Shown here: piece after piece, positions 28,348 to 37,219 of the stretch
Layout of the letters: each line of letters begins with the position of its first letter
Numbering within the stretch: the first letter of the stretch is position 1
DNA from: Reinekea blandensis MED297
GTDB lineage: Bacteria > Pseudomonadota > Gammaproteobacteria > Pseudomonadales > Natronospirillaceae
Direction of reading: 5' to 3'
Length of the DNA stretch: 64,000 nt
NCBI RefSeq assembly: GCF_000153185.1
Contig: NZ_CH724149.1
Span: forward strand, 124,001-188,000
Position numbers and translations under genes: made by a program
The notes under the pieces: generated by a model
Told to the model about the DNA's origin: nothing
What the model saw: only the letters and a program-made list of their open reading frames with translations
The model's database searches: none

Positions 28348-29439
28348 TTACAGCACCAACATCAACATCAGTCGACTGCTCAGATGCTCGCGGTTGTCGC
28401 CTTCCCAGAATGGACTGTCGATGATGGCTTGCGAGTACTGGGTATAGTTCATCTGGCCGCGAATGATCCAGTCTTCGCTGATCGGGTACGAGGCACCGAC
28501 TTCTGCGTTGTAAGTCAGATCGTCTCCGGGGTTGTACTCAGCAAAGTCACTGTTTGCTTCAGCGGCAGTGACACCGTAGTAATAGTCCATGACTTCTTCG
28601 GACTGATAAGATGCGCCGACAATGCCATGCAGGTTCAGGTTTTTAATCTGTAATCGCGCACCGGTCTGCAATGATGCCGTAAAGCCTTCATGCCGGCCGG
28701 AAATTTCTTCGCGAATCTGTCCCTGAATCACCAGGGGGCCCAGATAAATCGCTGAACGGAAACCCACGCTCCAGTCAGCTTCACGAATACGAATCGGTAA
28801 CAACAGTTCATCGTCTTTGTCCTTGGCAAAACTGTCGTGCTCTTTACCAATGATGACGTCCATGCCGACATAGTCGGTGTTCAGAAAATTAAGACCAAAG
28901 ACGCCATTGCGGCCGCTGTCGGAGTAATACTCGTAGAACAGTCCGGAAACCTGCAGGCTGGCATTGAGCTGAGTGTCGACTTCCAGGCCTTCAAACCCTT
29001 CACGCATCATGGTTTCGCCGTCGCTGTATTCCAGGCCAACACCGAGCTCCAGAAAGCCACCGTCGCGGTCCTGAGCTAAAGCGAAAATGCCTTTACGTGG
29101 CTTGCCACGAAAAGCGTTGTCCAGCTTTTCCATGACTTCCTGTTCCCACTCTTCGAGCTCTGCGTCGGTTTCAGCTTCGCTCAGTTCTTTGCCATCGCGG
29201 TAAATTTTAAAATCGACATCATCGTCGCTTTCGTCATCTGGGTCGCCTTCGTCGATGGTCAGTTCAATGATGGTTTGACCGCCTTCACTGTTCTTAACGA
29301 TTTCCACCGTCGCGGTGCCATCGTCCTGATGCTCAATGCGCGCGCTGTCATCGGTACTTGGTTCATCGGCCGCCAGAGCGGTACCCAAGGTGAATAATAG
29401 GATGGGGGTTAATCTCAGCGCCTGGTTATGAAGTGTCAT
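28348..29439 (-). CDS. MipA/OmpV-like outer membrane protein with acidic N-terminal region
   Basis: 363 residues. A signal peptide (cut near ALAADEP, about residue 23) is followed by an unusual acidic stretch to about 110, including GDPDDESDDDVDF, and then a beta-barrel of alternating polar and hydrophobic residues (about 115-363) ending in LMLMLVL. The barrel resembles MipA/OmpV (the AEVGASYPISEDWIIRGQM segment is typical, and DSPFW recalls the family's DSP motif). AAGGA precedes the ATG. It is first in the operon with DUF3019 and the two-component system. The acidic domain could bind cations such as calcium, an inference. Confidence 0.75.
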   Translation of the reverse strand: MTLHNQALRLTPILLFTLGTALAADEPSTDDSARIEHQDDGTATVEIVKNSEGGQTIIELTIDEGDPDDESDDDVDFKIYRDGKELSEAETDAELEEWEQEVMEKLDNAFRGKPRKGIFALAQDRDGGFLELGVGLEYSDGETMMREGFEGLEVDTQLNASLQVSGLFYEYYSDSGRNGVFGLNFLNTDYVGMDVIIGKEHDSFAKDKDDELLLPIRIREADWSVGFRSAIYLGPLVIQGQIREEISGRHEGFTASLQTGARLQIKNLNLHGIVGASYQSEEVMDYYYGVTAAEANSDFAEYNPGDDLTYNAEVGASYPISEDWIIRGQMNYTQYSQAIIDSPFWEGDNREHLSSRLMLMLVL

Positions 29440-29519
29440 GTTAGGTGTCCTTTTCAGCAGAGAGTCTCAGCCTATCGAAATGCGGTAATTCAAGTCGTAA
29501 CAGTTTCGGTCAATCTGTA

Positions 29520-30530
29520 TCAATCTGTATCAGTTTTCGTCAGCGGTGTTTGTCGACTGAGAATGACGGCACCGAGCCGCTGTTCCGTTTCGACCCGCTC
29601 ATGAGCCTGGCGGATGTCGTGATCGGCGACCATTGAGTCGATGACCGGTTGCACCGTTCCATCGCTCAGCCAATCGGCCAACTGTTGCAGTTCTTCCCGG
29701 GTTTCACCGGCCAGCTTTAAGATGGCGCGCTGCTGATTGCCATGGTTGAGCCGGCGGGCGTGACGAAAATCGGCGAGGGTCGGATTGCCGGATAGGTAAG
29801 TTCCGGATTCGGTTAAATGCTTCAGAAAGCCGGGCATGGGCAGTCCGGCGACCATGTTAAAAACGCAATCCCAGAGCGGGTGCTGAGCATCGAGTGGGTT
29901 GTTCTGGTAATCGAGGACCATATCGGCGCCAAGCTGAGACAGCATCGGTAACTTGTGCGCGGCATCGATGCAGGTGACGTGAGCGCCTTTAAGTTTGGCA
30001 ATCTGCAAGGCGTACAGTCCGATACTGCCGCCTGCGCCATTGATCAGCAGTCGCTGCCCCGGTTTAAGCTGAGCGAGCGTCATAAAATGCAGGGCATTCA
30101 GCCCGCCGAGAATGCAGGCAGCGGCCTGTTCGGAAGAGACATTCTCAGGCGTTTTAACCAGGGTTGCCGAGTGCGGCAGGGTCACAAACTCGCCATAACC
30201 ACCTAATGTCATACCGGTGCTGCCAAACACCCGATCACCCACCGCAAAGTCCTGAACCTGATCACCAATGGCGTCTACGGTGCCGGCAATGTAACCACCT
30301 AAGATGCGGCGCTGTCGACGGGGTTTCCAAAAGCCGAAGTACAGTCTTAAGGGCAGTGCAAACCACTTGACCGGAAAACGAAAGCTGCGCAACTCACAAT
30401 CGCCTTTGGTGACTTCGCAGGCCTCAACTCGGATTCGAAGGCTTTTGTCTTTGAGTTCGGCAACGGGTACGTCGTCCTTGAGTTCAAGTACGGATGGGTC
30501 ACCGTACTGTTGGTATTGAATGGCTTTCAT
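29520..30530 (-). CDS. Zinc-independent MDR oxidoreductase (quinone-reductase type)
   Basis: 336 residues from the ATG at 30530 (GAGG eleven bases upstream). It begins MKAIQYQQYGDPSVLEL, typical of the medium-chain quinone oxidoreductase group. The GroES-like half ends near 125; the NAD(P)-binding half carries LLINGAGGSIGLYALQIAKLKG (the AxxGxxG-type Rossmann turn, near 146-167). Catalytic-zinc residues of alcohol dehydrogenases are absent. It reduces quinones or enones with NAD(P)H by family. It is last in a three-gene minus-strand cluster, 25 bases after the VTT protein gene. Confidence 0.85.
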   Translation of the reverse strand: MKAIQYQQYGDPSVLELKDDVPVAELKDKSLRIRVEACEVTKGDCELRSFRFPVKWFALPLRLYFGFWKPRRQRRILGGYIAGTVDAIGDQVQDFAVGDRVFGSTGMTLGGYGEFVTLPHSATLVKTPENVSSEQAAACILGGLNALHFMTLAQLKPGQRLLINGAGGSIGLYALQIAKLKGAHVTCIDAAHKLPMLSQLGADMVLDYQNNPLDAQHPLWDCVFNMVAGLPMPGFLKHLTESGTYLSGNPTLADFRHARRLNHGNQQRAILKLAGETREELQQLADWLSDGTVQPVIDSMVADHDIRQAHERVETEQRLGAVILSRQTPLTKTDTD

Positions 30531-30555
30531 GCTCGGGTCCTCTGGCATTCACCGT

Positions 30556-31119
30556 TCAGAAGCGCAATTGCTGTAACAGCAGTTCTGCGCCGTAGATGTA
30601 TAGGGCGTTCAGTATGGCTTCGCCGGTCATGACACCGGCCACTATTTTTTTCCGGGAGACCCGCATACTGCTGGCGACATAGACGATGGCGTCCGTTGGT
30701 GCAAACGGAAAAAAACTCCACAGAACGATGGCATAGTAACCGTTGCGATCGATTCGGTCGCGTACTTTGACGTAGTGACGATTGTTGACCCGGGCGAGGG
30801 CAACATCGATGCCGACGTGTTGAATCGCCAAGATAACCAGCAGACAGGACATGAAAATGCCCACCATGTTGGCTGCAAACGTCAGATGCGCAGGAAACAG
30901 CGCAATGCCGATAAACAGTAACGGTGTACTCGGGATAAACGTCATGCCACGAACAGAAAGCAGCAGGGTGTACAGGAGTAAACTGAGGACGAACCAGTCG
31001 TCAACATAACCGGTCAGGGCCGAAGTTACGGTGCTGAGGTCGTTCCCGAGCCAATTTAAGTAAGTGAGCAGGCCGGTGACGATGATCAGCAGCCAAAGGC
31101 TGAGTAAAGTTTTATTCAT
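30556..31119 (-). CDS. TVP38/TMEM64 (VTT) family membrane protein
   Basis: 187 residues from the ATG at 31119. Hydrophobic segments alternate with the VTT signature: FIPSTPLLFIGIALFP in the first re-entrant loop and GYYAIVLWSFFPFAPTDAIVYVAS in the second, ending near EAILNALYIYG. The family relates to DedA and TMEM41/VMP1 proteins, whose eukaryotic members are lipid scramblases. The start lies inside the end of the upstream gene (8-base overlap, 31112-31119), so the two are coupled. Confidence 0.8.
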   Translation of the reverse strand: MNKTLLSLWLLIIVTGLLTYLNWLGNDLSTVTSALTGYVDDWFVLSLLLYTLLLSVRGMTFIPSTPLLFIGIALFPAHLTFAANMVGIFMSCLLVILAIQHVGIDVALARVNNRHYVKVRDRIDRNGYYAIVLWSFFPFAPTDAIVYVASSMRVSRKKIVAGVMTGEAILNALYIYGAELLLQQLRF

Positions 31120-31675
31120 CGCAGGCGGCAAACTCCAGCACCAGATAGTAATCCAGCCAGGCGTGGTGGTTTACAAACAAACCCAGACATTGATTAGGGA
31201 ACGCCGGAACGAACATTAATTGAAAACCCAGCCACGGCTGCTCAAATCCGGGTAATACGGTACCTAAGGTTTCATTAGCAAGAACGTCATGGCGTGCATG
31301 CCATTGATTCAACAGTGCGTAACCTTCGTCTTGAAACTGCTGATACATCTGTTCCAGCGATTGGTTTGGCCGTTGATAACGCTCGGCAAACTCCGCCGGT
31401 GACAGCGTCTGGATGTACACCAGTTCGCCCTTGGAGATAGGTGGTGCAGGGTGTCTCCGCTTGAGCTTTTTCTCACAGGTTTTTTCCTGACCGACACTGT
31501 CCGCGGTTGACCAACGGTGCTCATAGCAGACCTCATCGGTGTCAAAAAGGTATGGCAGGGTGGCGTTCATCAGCGCCGGGTTACTCAGATAAATGGTCAG
31601 CGACAGCAACAACAGCAAGATCAGGCTGATCAGGAAGACAAAGAATTTGATGAGGCCTTTCAGTATCGGAGTCAT
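31112..31675 (-). CDS. Membrane-anchored protein of unknown function
   Basis: 187 residues with a single N-terminal hydrophobic segment (about 8-30) and a soluble domain outside. The domain holds four Cys (VCYEHRW, KTCEKKL, NQCLGLF, FAACDE) that could pair in the periplasm, and an aromatic-rich C-terminus. I recognise no family. It heads the small operon with the VTT protein and the oxidoreductase; the 8-base overlap with the VTT gene suggests a linked envelope role. Confidence 0.55.
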   Translation of the reverse strand: MTPILKGLIKFFVFLISLILLLLLSLTIYLSNPALMNATLPYLFDTDEVCYEHRWSTADSVGQEKTCEKKLKRRHPAPPISKGELVYIQTLSPAEFAERYQRPNQSLEQMYQQFQDEGYALLNQWHARHDVLANETLGTVLPGFEQPWLGFQLMFVPAFPNQCLGLFVNHHAWLDYYLVLEFAACDE

Positions 31676-31940
31676 GGGTTTGCCGTGTTCACCAAGATCG
31701 TTCTATCTTACGCAACGACTTGGCTGATGGCTAAGTGTGTTGACCTGCCTGTCGGTTGATCCGTTTTGCTCATGTCCTGTGTCGTCCTGCTCCGTATTCA
31801 TCGGAAGGTGACGTTAACGCAGACGAGCGCGGTTGACATGGGCCGTAGGTCACAGGTGTGAAAAGGAGAGCGTTTCAATCTCAAGTTTCTGCGACAACGG
31901 CCGTTAATAACGGAGACTGGAGCATGGATCGAGACGCGTT
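31676..31940. other. Intergenic region, no gene seen
   Basis: 265 bases between divergent genes. It contains TTGACA near 31832 without a matching -10, and at 31924-31947 a 7-codon reading frame (MDRDALC) with GGAG eight bases upstream, whose stop overlaps the ATG at 31941. Nothing else can be supported. Confidence 0.4.
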
Positions 31941-32129
31941 ATGCTAAAACTGACTTCGGGCAATTGCGCCCAACGTTTTATTGGAGACCTGGTGTCGTTC
32001 AGAGGGGAACGGTATACCGTGACGGCTAATTATCCCCGTCACGGGTATCTGTTGATGCGAGAAAAACGGTCAACCGCTGATCGCTCAGCCCAATCAAGGC
32101 GCGTCCGATACGCGGCACTCGAAGGTTGA
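31941..32129 (+). CDS. Small basic protein, hypothetical
   Basis: 62 residues, strongly basic at the C-terminus (REKRSTADRSAQSRRVRYAALEG). GDLVSFRGERYTV near 15-27 looks like a small beta-barrel strand pair, which makes it better than a random frame, but there is no good ribosome-binding site of its own. It could be translated by coupling from the overlapping 7-codon frame at 31924. It is convergent with the barrel-like protein gene. Unrecognised; it may not be a gene. Confidence 0.35.
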   Translation: MLKLTSGNCAQRFIGDLVSFRGERYTVTANYPRHGYLLMREKRSTADRSAQSRRVRYAALEG

Positions 32130-32140
32130 GCGGGTTTTAC

Positions 32141-32737
32141 TTACAACGAACCAAACTGAAAGCTGATAAACACGCTGGGTTTGGACAGATCGTTACTGTT
32201 CAGGCCCGGTAGTGACGGATCGGAAGCAAGTCGATAGGCACCTCCCACTCCGATTTCCAGAAACTCAGTCAGGTTGACTTCGACCGCGGCGGACAGTTCA
32301 GTAATCAAAAACGAGCCGGTATCTGAGATATCCGTATCCGTATCGATCGTGGTCACACCGCCGGCACCAAGTAACAGGGTGGTGTCGACATGCACCAGCG
32401 CCTCCGGATCATAGGTGTAACCCAGCATCAGACCGCCATACCCCATATCCAGCTTGTCACCGTTGTTCCAGCCCAACTCATTCACCAGGCCATAACCACC
32501 ACCGCCAAGCATGATTGAATGTTTACCGGTGGTGAAGGTAGCTCCCCCCATGCCGCCGATTTCGAAGGTTTGCTCATTCTGGATCTGACTGACTTTAAAC
32601 AGCGGGCCACCGAACCCTCCGACGCGCGCATTGTCCATATCGATCAGCGATTCTTTGGCAACCACCTGAGTGGCCAGAATGCCGCTGGCGAAAACCAGTA
32701 CCGCAGCACTCAGATAATTGGTGAGTAATGAACGCAT
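32141..32737 (-). CDS. Exported glycine-rich beta protein, hypothetical
   Basis: 198 residues from the ATG at 32737, chosen because AAGGAGG lies six bases upstream; a longer frame to 32854 has no such signal. A signal peptide is cleaved near VVAKE (about residue 27). The mature protein is rich in Gly (GGFGGPLF, GGMGGATF, LGGGGYG, LLLGAGG) with alternating strands and ends in the aromatic FISFQFGSL, like small outer membrane barrels. Similar proteins are found in marine bacteria without known function; I recognise no named family. Confidence 0.7.
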   Translation of the reverse strand: MRSLLTNYLSAAVLVFASGILATQVVAKESLIDMDNARVGGFGGPLFKVSQIQNEQTFEIGGMGGATFTTGKHSIMLGGGGYGLVNELGWNNGDKLDMGYGGLMLGYTYDPEALVHVDTTLLLGAGGVTTIDTDTDISDTGSFLITELSAAVEVNLTEFLEIGVGGAYRLASDPSLPGLNSNDLSKPSVFISFQFGSL

Positions 32738-32857
32738 AGCAAACCTCCTTGCAGACGGATCGTCATTATGGGGGCCGGATCTGAACGCCAGCTTAACCCC
32801 GATCCTCAGAACGATAACAAGGCCATTGCTGAAACCAACAGTGCCTGTGGTCATGTT

Positions 32858-33142
32858 TTACGGCTGCGATGGGTCCGGTGCCGATGACTGGCGCTGTTGT
32901 TCAAGCTCGGCCTCCAGCGCCGACAGTTGTGCTTCCAAGGCTCGCAGCTGCTTACGGTTGTTTTCAAGCGCCGCCTGTTGGACTTCAAACTCTTCGCGGC
33001 TGACGACATCCAGTTTGGTCAACTGACTTTGGATGAGCGCACGGATGTTGTCGCGAACATCGTTGCCTGTGTGTTTGCCCTGATCGAGTAAATCGGTCAG
33101 TTGAGTGGTGAGTTCATTGAGAAAATCGTTGGGTGATTTCAT
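32858..33142 (-). CDS. ubiK: UbiK, ubiquinone biosynthesis accessory factor
   Basis: 94 residues from the ATG at 33142. It starts with amphipathic helix residues (MKSPNDFLNELTTQL), then DVRDNIRALIQSQLTKLDVVSREEFEVQ and a coiled-coil tail (ENNRKQLRALEAQLSALEAELEQQ). This is the UbiK (former YqiC) pattern; the protein trimerises and links the Ubi complex with lipid for ubiquinone synthesis. The ATG is preceded by AAGG. It diverges from glnK, and the NtrC-type site at 33200 lies between them. Confidence 0.9.
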   Translation of the reverse strand: MKSPNDFLNELTTQLTDLLDQGKHTGNDVRDNIRALIQSQLTKLDVVSREEFEVQQAALENNRKQLRALEAQLSALEAELEQQRQSSAPDPSQP

Positions 33143-33199
33143 AGCGAATCCGGCCTTTTTCAAAGTGGTGGTTGGCGTGTTTCTTTTTGGCTCTTTTTT

Positions 33200-33234
33200 G
33201 CGCACCTATACGGTGCGCCGCCCTAAACTGGTGC
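33200..33234 (+). promoter_or_regulatory. NtrC binding sites upstream of glnK
   Basis: GCACC-N5-GGTGC at 33202-33216 lies in a longer palindrome GCGCACC-TATAC-GGTGCGC (33200-33218) and equals the NtrC consensus. A weaker second copy, GCCCT-N5-GGTGC (33220-33234), is 18 bases on, so the two sites are one and a half turns apart, as is usual for NtrC enhancers. They stand about 85-100 bases upstream of the sigma-54 promoter. Confidence 0.75.
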
Positions 33235-33298
33235 GTAGGTTGTTGGTGTGACGGCCGTCACAGCCTCTAAGTTATTGATTTTATGGGCTTTGGTGAGT

Positions 33299-33316
33299 TG
33301 GCACAGCCTTCGCAAT
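33299..33316 (+). promoter_or_regulatory. Sigma-54 promoter of glnK-amtB
   Basis: TTGGCACAGCCTTCGCAA keeps the -24 GG and -12 GC with the required ten bases between them and differs from the consensus TGGCAC-N5-TTGC at one base (TC for TT). Transcription would start near 33326, giving a leader of about 200 bases before glnK. Confidence 0.75.
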
Positions 33317-33496
33317 AACCTCGTTGGCACTGTGCGACACACTCAACAGATCAAGCATTGTGTGCATTGTAAGTACAGACAGGTCGTTTCTCTAGCGAAA
33401 TAAAAGCAACAACTGCCAGAGGAAAGACTGACATAACAACCGTCTGATCAAGACGCCTCTGTTATAGGTCGCCGGCTTATACCAGAGACTTCCTGA

Positions 33497-33871
<375 letters not shown>

Positions 33872-33896
33872 TTAACGAATTTCCAGTCGGAGAGAT

Positions 33897-35117
33897 ATGA
33901 TGAACGATGTAATGCAATTGTCTTATGCACTCGACACCTTTTATTTTCTGGTGTGCGGTGCGCTGGTAATGTGGATGGCCGCGGGCTTTTCAATGCTGGA
34001 AGCGGGTCTGGTCCGCTCTAAAAATACCACGGAAATCCTGACTAAAAACGTCGCCCTGTTTGCGATCGCTTCCCTGATGTATCTGGTTTGCGGTTACGCA
34101 ATCATGTACGACGGCGGCTTCTTCCTGAGCGGTATTCTGGAGTCTGGTGTCACCGGAGCTGAAGATGACTGGTACTACGCACCATCTTCTGACTTCTTCT
34201 TCCAGGTTGTGTTCGTTGCGACCGCCATGTCGATCGTGTCAGGTGCGGTAGCAGAGCGTATGAAGCTCTGGGCATTCCTGGCGTTCGCTGTCGTGATGAC
34301 CGGTTTCATCTACCCAATGGAAGGTAGCTGGACTTGGGGTGGTCAGGCTGTGTTCGGTATGTATGAGCTGAACTTCCTCGACTTTGCCGGTTCCGGTATT
34401 GTGCACATGGCCGGTGCGGCTGCGGCTCTGGCTGGTGTTCTGCTGTTGGGTCCACGTAAAGGTAAGTACGGTAAGAACGGTGAAATTAACGCCATTCCAG
34501 GTGCTAACCTGCCTTTGGCCACGCTGGGTACCTTCATCCTGTGGATGGGTTGGTTCGGCTTCAACGGCGGTTCTGTTCTGCAGACTTCTACCGTTGATAC
34601 AGCGAACGCGGTTGCGATCGTCTTCCTGAACACCAATGCGGCCGCCGCTGGTGGTGCCATCGCTGCGCTGATCCTGGCTCGCATCCTGTTCAAGAAAGCG
34701 GATCTGACTATGATCCTGAACGGTGCACTGGCTGGTCTGGTGACCATCACTGCGGGTCCGGACATCGTGTCTCCGGTTGAAGCAACCATCTTTGGTGGTC
34801 TGGGCGGTCTGTTGGTGGTCTTCAGCATCCTGGCTCTGGACAAACTGAAAATCGACGATCCTGTCGGTGCCATCTCAGTTCACGGTACTTGTGGTTTCCT
34901 CGGCCTGATGCTGGTACCTCTGAACTCTGACGCAACCTTCCTGGGTCAGTTGGGCGGCGCACTGACCATCTTCATCTGGGTCTTCGTTGCTTCTCTGATT
35001 GTTTGGGGCGTACTGAAAGCGATCATGGGTATCCGTGTGACCGAAGAAGAAGAGTACGAAGGTGTGGATATCGCCGAGTGCGGTATGGAAGCCTACCCAG
35101 AATTCAATAAAGGCTAA
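33897..35117 (+). CDS. amtB: Ammonium transporter
   Basis: 406 residues with eleven membrane helices. The family signature is present (FYFLVCGALVMWMAAGFSMLEAGLVRSKN), as are the pore histidines in SGIVHMAGAAAAL and ISVHGTCGFLG. It has no cleavable signal peptide, unlike E. coli AmtB. GGAGA precedes two adjacent ATG codons. It follows glnK by 25 bases and ends at a strong terminator. It conducts NH3/NH4+ inward, gated by GlnK. Confidence 0.97.
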   Translation: MMNDVMQLSYALDTFYFLVCGALVMWMAAGFSMLEAGLVRSKNTTEILTKNVALFAIASLMYLVCGYAIMYDGGFFLSGILESGVTGAEDDWYYAPSSDFFFQVVFVATAMSIVSGAVAERMKLWAFLAFAVVMTGFIYPMEGSWTWGGQAVFGMYELNFLDFAGSGIVHMAGAAAALAGVLLLGPRKGKYGKNGEINAIPGANLPLATLGTFILWMGWFGFNGGSVLQTSTVDTANAVAIVFLNTNAAAAGGAIAALILARILFKKADLTMILNGALAGLVTITAGPDIVSPVEATIFGGLGGLLVVFSILALDKLKIDDPVGAISVHGTCGFLGLMLVPLNSDATFLGQLGGALTIFIWVFVASLIVWGVLKAIMGIRVTEEEEYEGVDIAECGMEAYPEFNKG

Positions 35118-35153
35118 TTGCCAGCGGGTGACCGCGAGAGAGTGAATCTTCTT

Positions 35154-35180
35154 AAAGGCACCTTCGGGTGCCTTTTTTTT
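35154..35180 (+). terminator. Intrinsic terminator after amtB
   Basis: A 9-bp stem AAAGGCACC/GGTGCCTTT (35154-35162, 35167-35175) with a TTCG tetraloop is followed by T residues to 35180. Confidence 0.93.
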
Positions 35181-35293
35181 GAGAGTTGGAAACCTGAATT
35201 GAGTCTGAACGATGCTCCGGGAATGAAGACTTGGAATTGACCTGATCTGCGACTGGTGCCAATCTGTGGCGACTATTGCCTGAGGACAACCCC

Positions 35294-36118
35294 ATGCGTT
35301 ATTGGCCAATCCTGGTTGCGCTGCTGTTTAGCAGTTGCGCCAATCTGTCTTTGACCGATGTGTATCGAACACCCGATTTTCAGTACCAGAGCACCCGCCT
35401 GACTGCGGTCAGCCTGGATGCCTTGACGGGACAGTCCAGCATTCAGATTCGTAACCGCAACCCTTATCAGATTCCGGTCAGTGAACTGGAAACGGAACTC
35501 TGGCTGGAAGGTCAGCCCTGGTTGACGCTGTCGAACCGCTCCATTGGCGGTTTGCCCGCCAATGGCACCATTGAGACCGAGCTGGACTGGGCCTTGGTCT
35601 ATGATGAACTCGCGCGGCGTGCAGGCGATGTCTACCGAGCGGGTGAGGCAACGCTGACCTTGCGTATGCGGCCGACGTTGGATGTACCGGTATTGGGACC
35701 ACAAACGTTGGATTGGTCTGCACAGTTCACAGTGCCGATTCCGAAACTGCCGAAGTTGCGTCTGACGGATTGGTCGGTACGCTCGTTGACACTCACAGAA
35801 GTGACGCTGGCTTTAGGTGTTGAGGTTGAAAACCCGAATGTGTTTTCCATCGCAACCCGGGGCGTTGCATTGGATCTCGATCGCAATGGCCGATCGTTGG
35901 CCTCGCTAGGTTTGGCCGATCAGACGCTCGATTCAAAGACAACACGAACACAACAGGTGATGGTCAGCCTCTCGATTCTGGATGTCGGTTTATCGCTGGC
36001 GAATGCACTGAACAGCGGTGAATGGCCTCAGAATCTGAACCTGGACTGGCAGGGTAACTGGTCAAGTTCGGATCTGGCAGTACCTTTACCATCGCTGCCC
36101 GGGGGGCAAGTGCGGTAA
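35294..36118 (+). CDS. LEA type 2 family lipoprotein
   Basis: 274 residues from the ATG at 35294 (GAGGA seven bases upstream). The N-terminus reads MRYWPILVALLFSSC, a probable lipoprotein signal with Cys15. The rest fits two LEA-14/WHy-type beta domains: VSLDALTGQSSIQIRNRNPYQIPVSELETELWL and the second copy VTLALGVEVENPNVFSIATRGVALDLDRNG. Such envelope proteins are common in gammaproteobacteria without a defined role. It stands after the amtB terminator and is followed by the AapJ-like gene with a 60-base gap. Confidence 0.8.
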   Translation: MRYWPILVALLFSSCANLSLTDVYRTPDFQYQSTRLTAVSLDALTGQSSIQIRNRNPYQIPVSELETELWLEGQPWLTLSNRSIGGLPANGTIETELDWALVYDELARRAGDVYRAGEATLTLRMRPTLDVPVLGPQTLDWSAQFTVPIPKLPKLRLTDWSVRSLTLTEVTLALGVEVENPNVFSIATRGVALDLDRNGRSLASLGLADQTLDSKTTRTQQVMVSLSILDVGLSLANALNSGEWPQNLNLDWQGNWSSSDLAVPLPSLPGGQVR

Positions 36119-36178
36119 ACTCGGTCAAAACAGGTAAATGTACTCGGTGCAGTACCAAAAGAAGAAAAAGAGGATTGT

Positions 36179-37186
36179 ATGAAGTGGCGAATGGGAGTGG
36201 CGGTGGCCCTCAGTTTGGCGTTTTCGCTGGCTCAGGCGTCGACGCTCAATGATGTCCGTAAAACGGGCTTTCTGAAATGTGGCGTCTCGACCGGGATTCC
36301 AGGGTTTTCCAATCCGGACCGTAATGGTAACTGGACCGGTTTGGATGTGGACGTCTGCCGCGCGGTTGCGGCGGCGGTTCTGGGCAATGCAGAAAAAGTC
36401 CGTTATATCCCGCTGACCCCGGGTGATCGGTTTAATGCGCTGCAATCCGGTGAAATCGATGTGCTTTCGCGGATAACAACGTGGACTCACAGCCGTGACA
36501 CCACTCTGGACATTATTTTCGCCGGCGTGTCTTTTTACGATGGGCAAGGATTCATGGTTCGGGAAGATGCGGGTATTCGCTCTCCGCAGGAACTGGATGG
36601 TGCCGCGATTTGCGTGCAAAAGGGGACCACCACCGAACAGAACCTGGCCGACTATTTTCGGGAACATGGTTTACGGTATCAACCGGTGTCATTCACCTCC
36701 TCTGATCGGGCGATTAACGGCTTTAAAGCCGGGCGATGCTCTGCAGTTACTTCGGATCGGTCGCAACTTTATGCCCAACGCACAAAGCTCGACGATCCCT
36801 CCAGTGCCCGGATTTTACCCACGGTCATTTCCAAAGAGCCTTTGGGCCCGGCTGTGCGTCAGGACGATATGCAGTGGTACAACATCGTGAAATGGTGTCT
36901 GTTTGCGTTGGTGAACGCGGAGGAGTTAGGTGTTACCAGCGCTAATGTCGATGAAATGCGTAAGTCGAATAAACCGGTCGTTCAGCGTTTACTGGGCGTC
37001 AACTCAGATACGGGGCGTGCCATGGGACTGGCATCCGATTGGGGTTACAACATTATTTCTCAGGTGGGTAATTATCAGGAAATATACGATGGTAATGTCG
37101 GCAAGGATTCCGAGCTGGAAATCGACCGCGGGCTTAACTCTCTTTGGAGCAAAGGCGGTATCCTGTTTGCGCCACCGTTGATCTGA
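36179..37186 (+). CDS. General L-amino acid binding protein (AapJ-like), orphan
   Basis: 335 residues with a signal peptide (cut near AQAST, residue 20). It carries the amino-acid-binding start TLNDVRKTGFLKCGVSTGIPGFSNPD and GNWTGLDVDVCRAVAAAVLG, and is full length for AapJ/BztA-type periplasmic components. The aapQMP partners are not in the window, so the permease must be elsewhere or the protein serves a sensor. GAGG lies ahead of the ATG. It is close to glnK-amtB, a fitting context for a nitrogen-source uptake gene. Confidence 0.85.
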   Translation: MKWRMGVAVALSLAFSLAQASTLNDVRKTGFLKCGVSTGIPGFSNPDRNGNWTGLDVDVCRAVAAAVLGNAEKVRYIPLTPGDRFNALQSGEIDVLSRITTWTHSRDTTLDIIFAGVSFYDGQGFMVREDAGIRSPQELDGAAICVQKGTTTEQNLADYFREHGLRYQPVSFTSSDRAINGFKAGRCSAVTSDRSQLYAQRTKLDDPSSARILPTVISKEPLGPAVRQDDMQWYNIVKWCLFALVNAEELGVTSANVDEMRKSNKPVVQRLLGVNSDTGRAMGLASDWGYNIISQVGNYQEIYDGNVGKDSELEIDRGLNSLWSKGGILFAPPLI

Positions 37187-37219
37187 ACAGTTTTTCTGTG
37201 CTCCGGAGTTCATGGCCCT

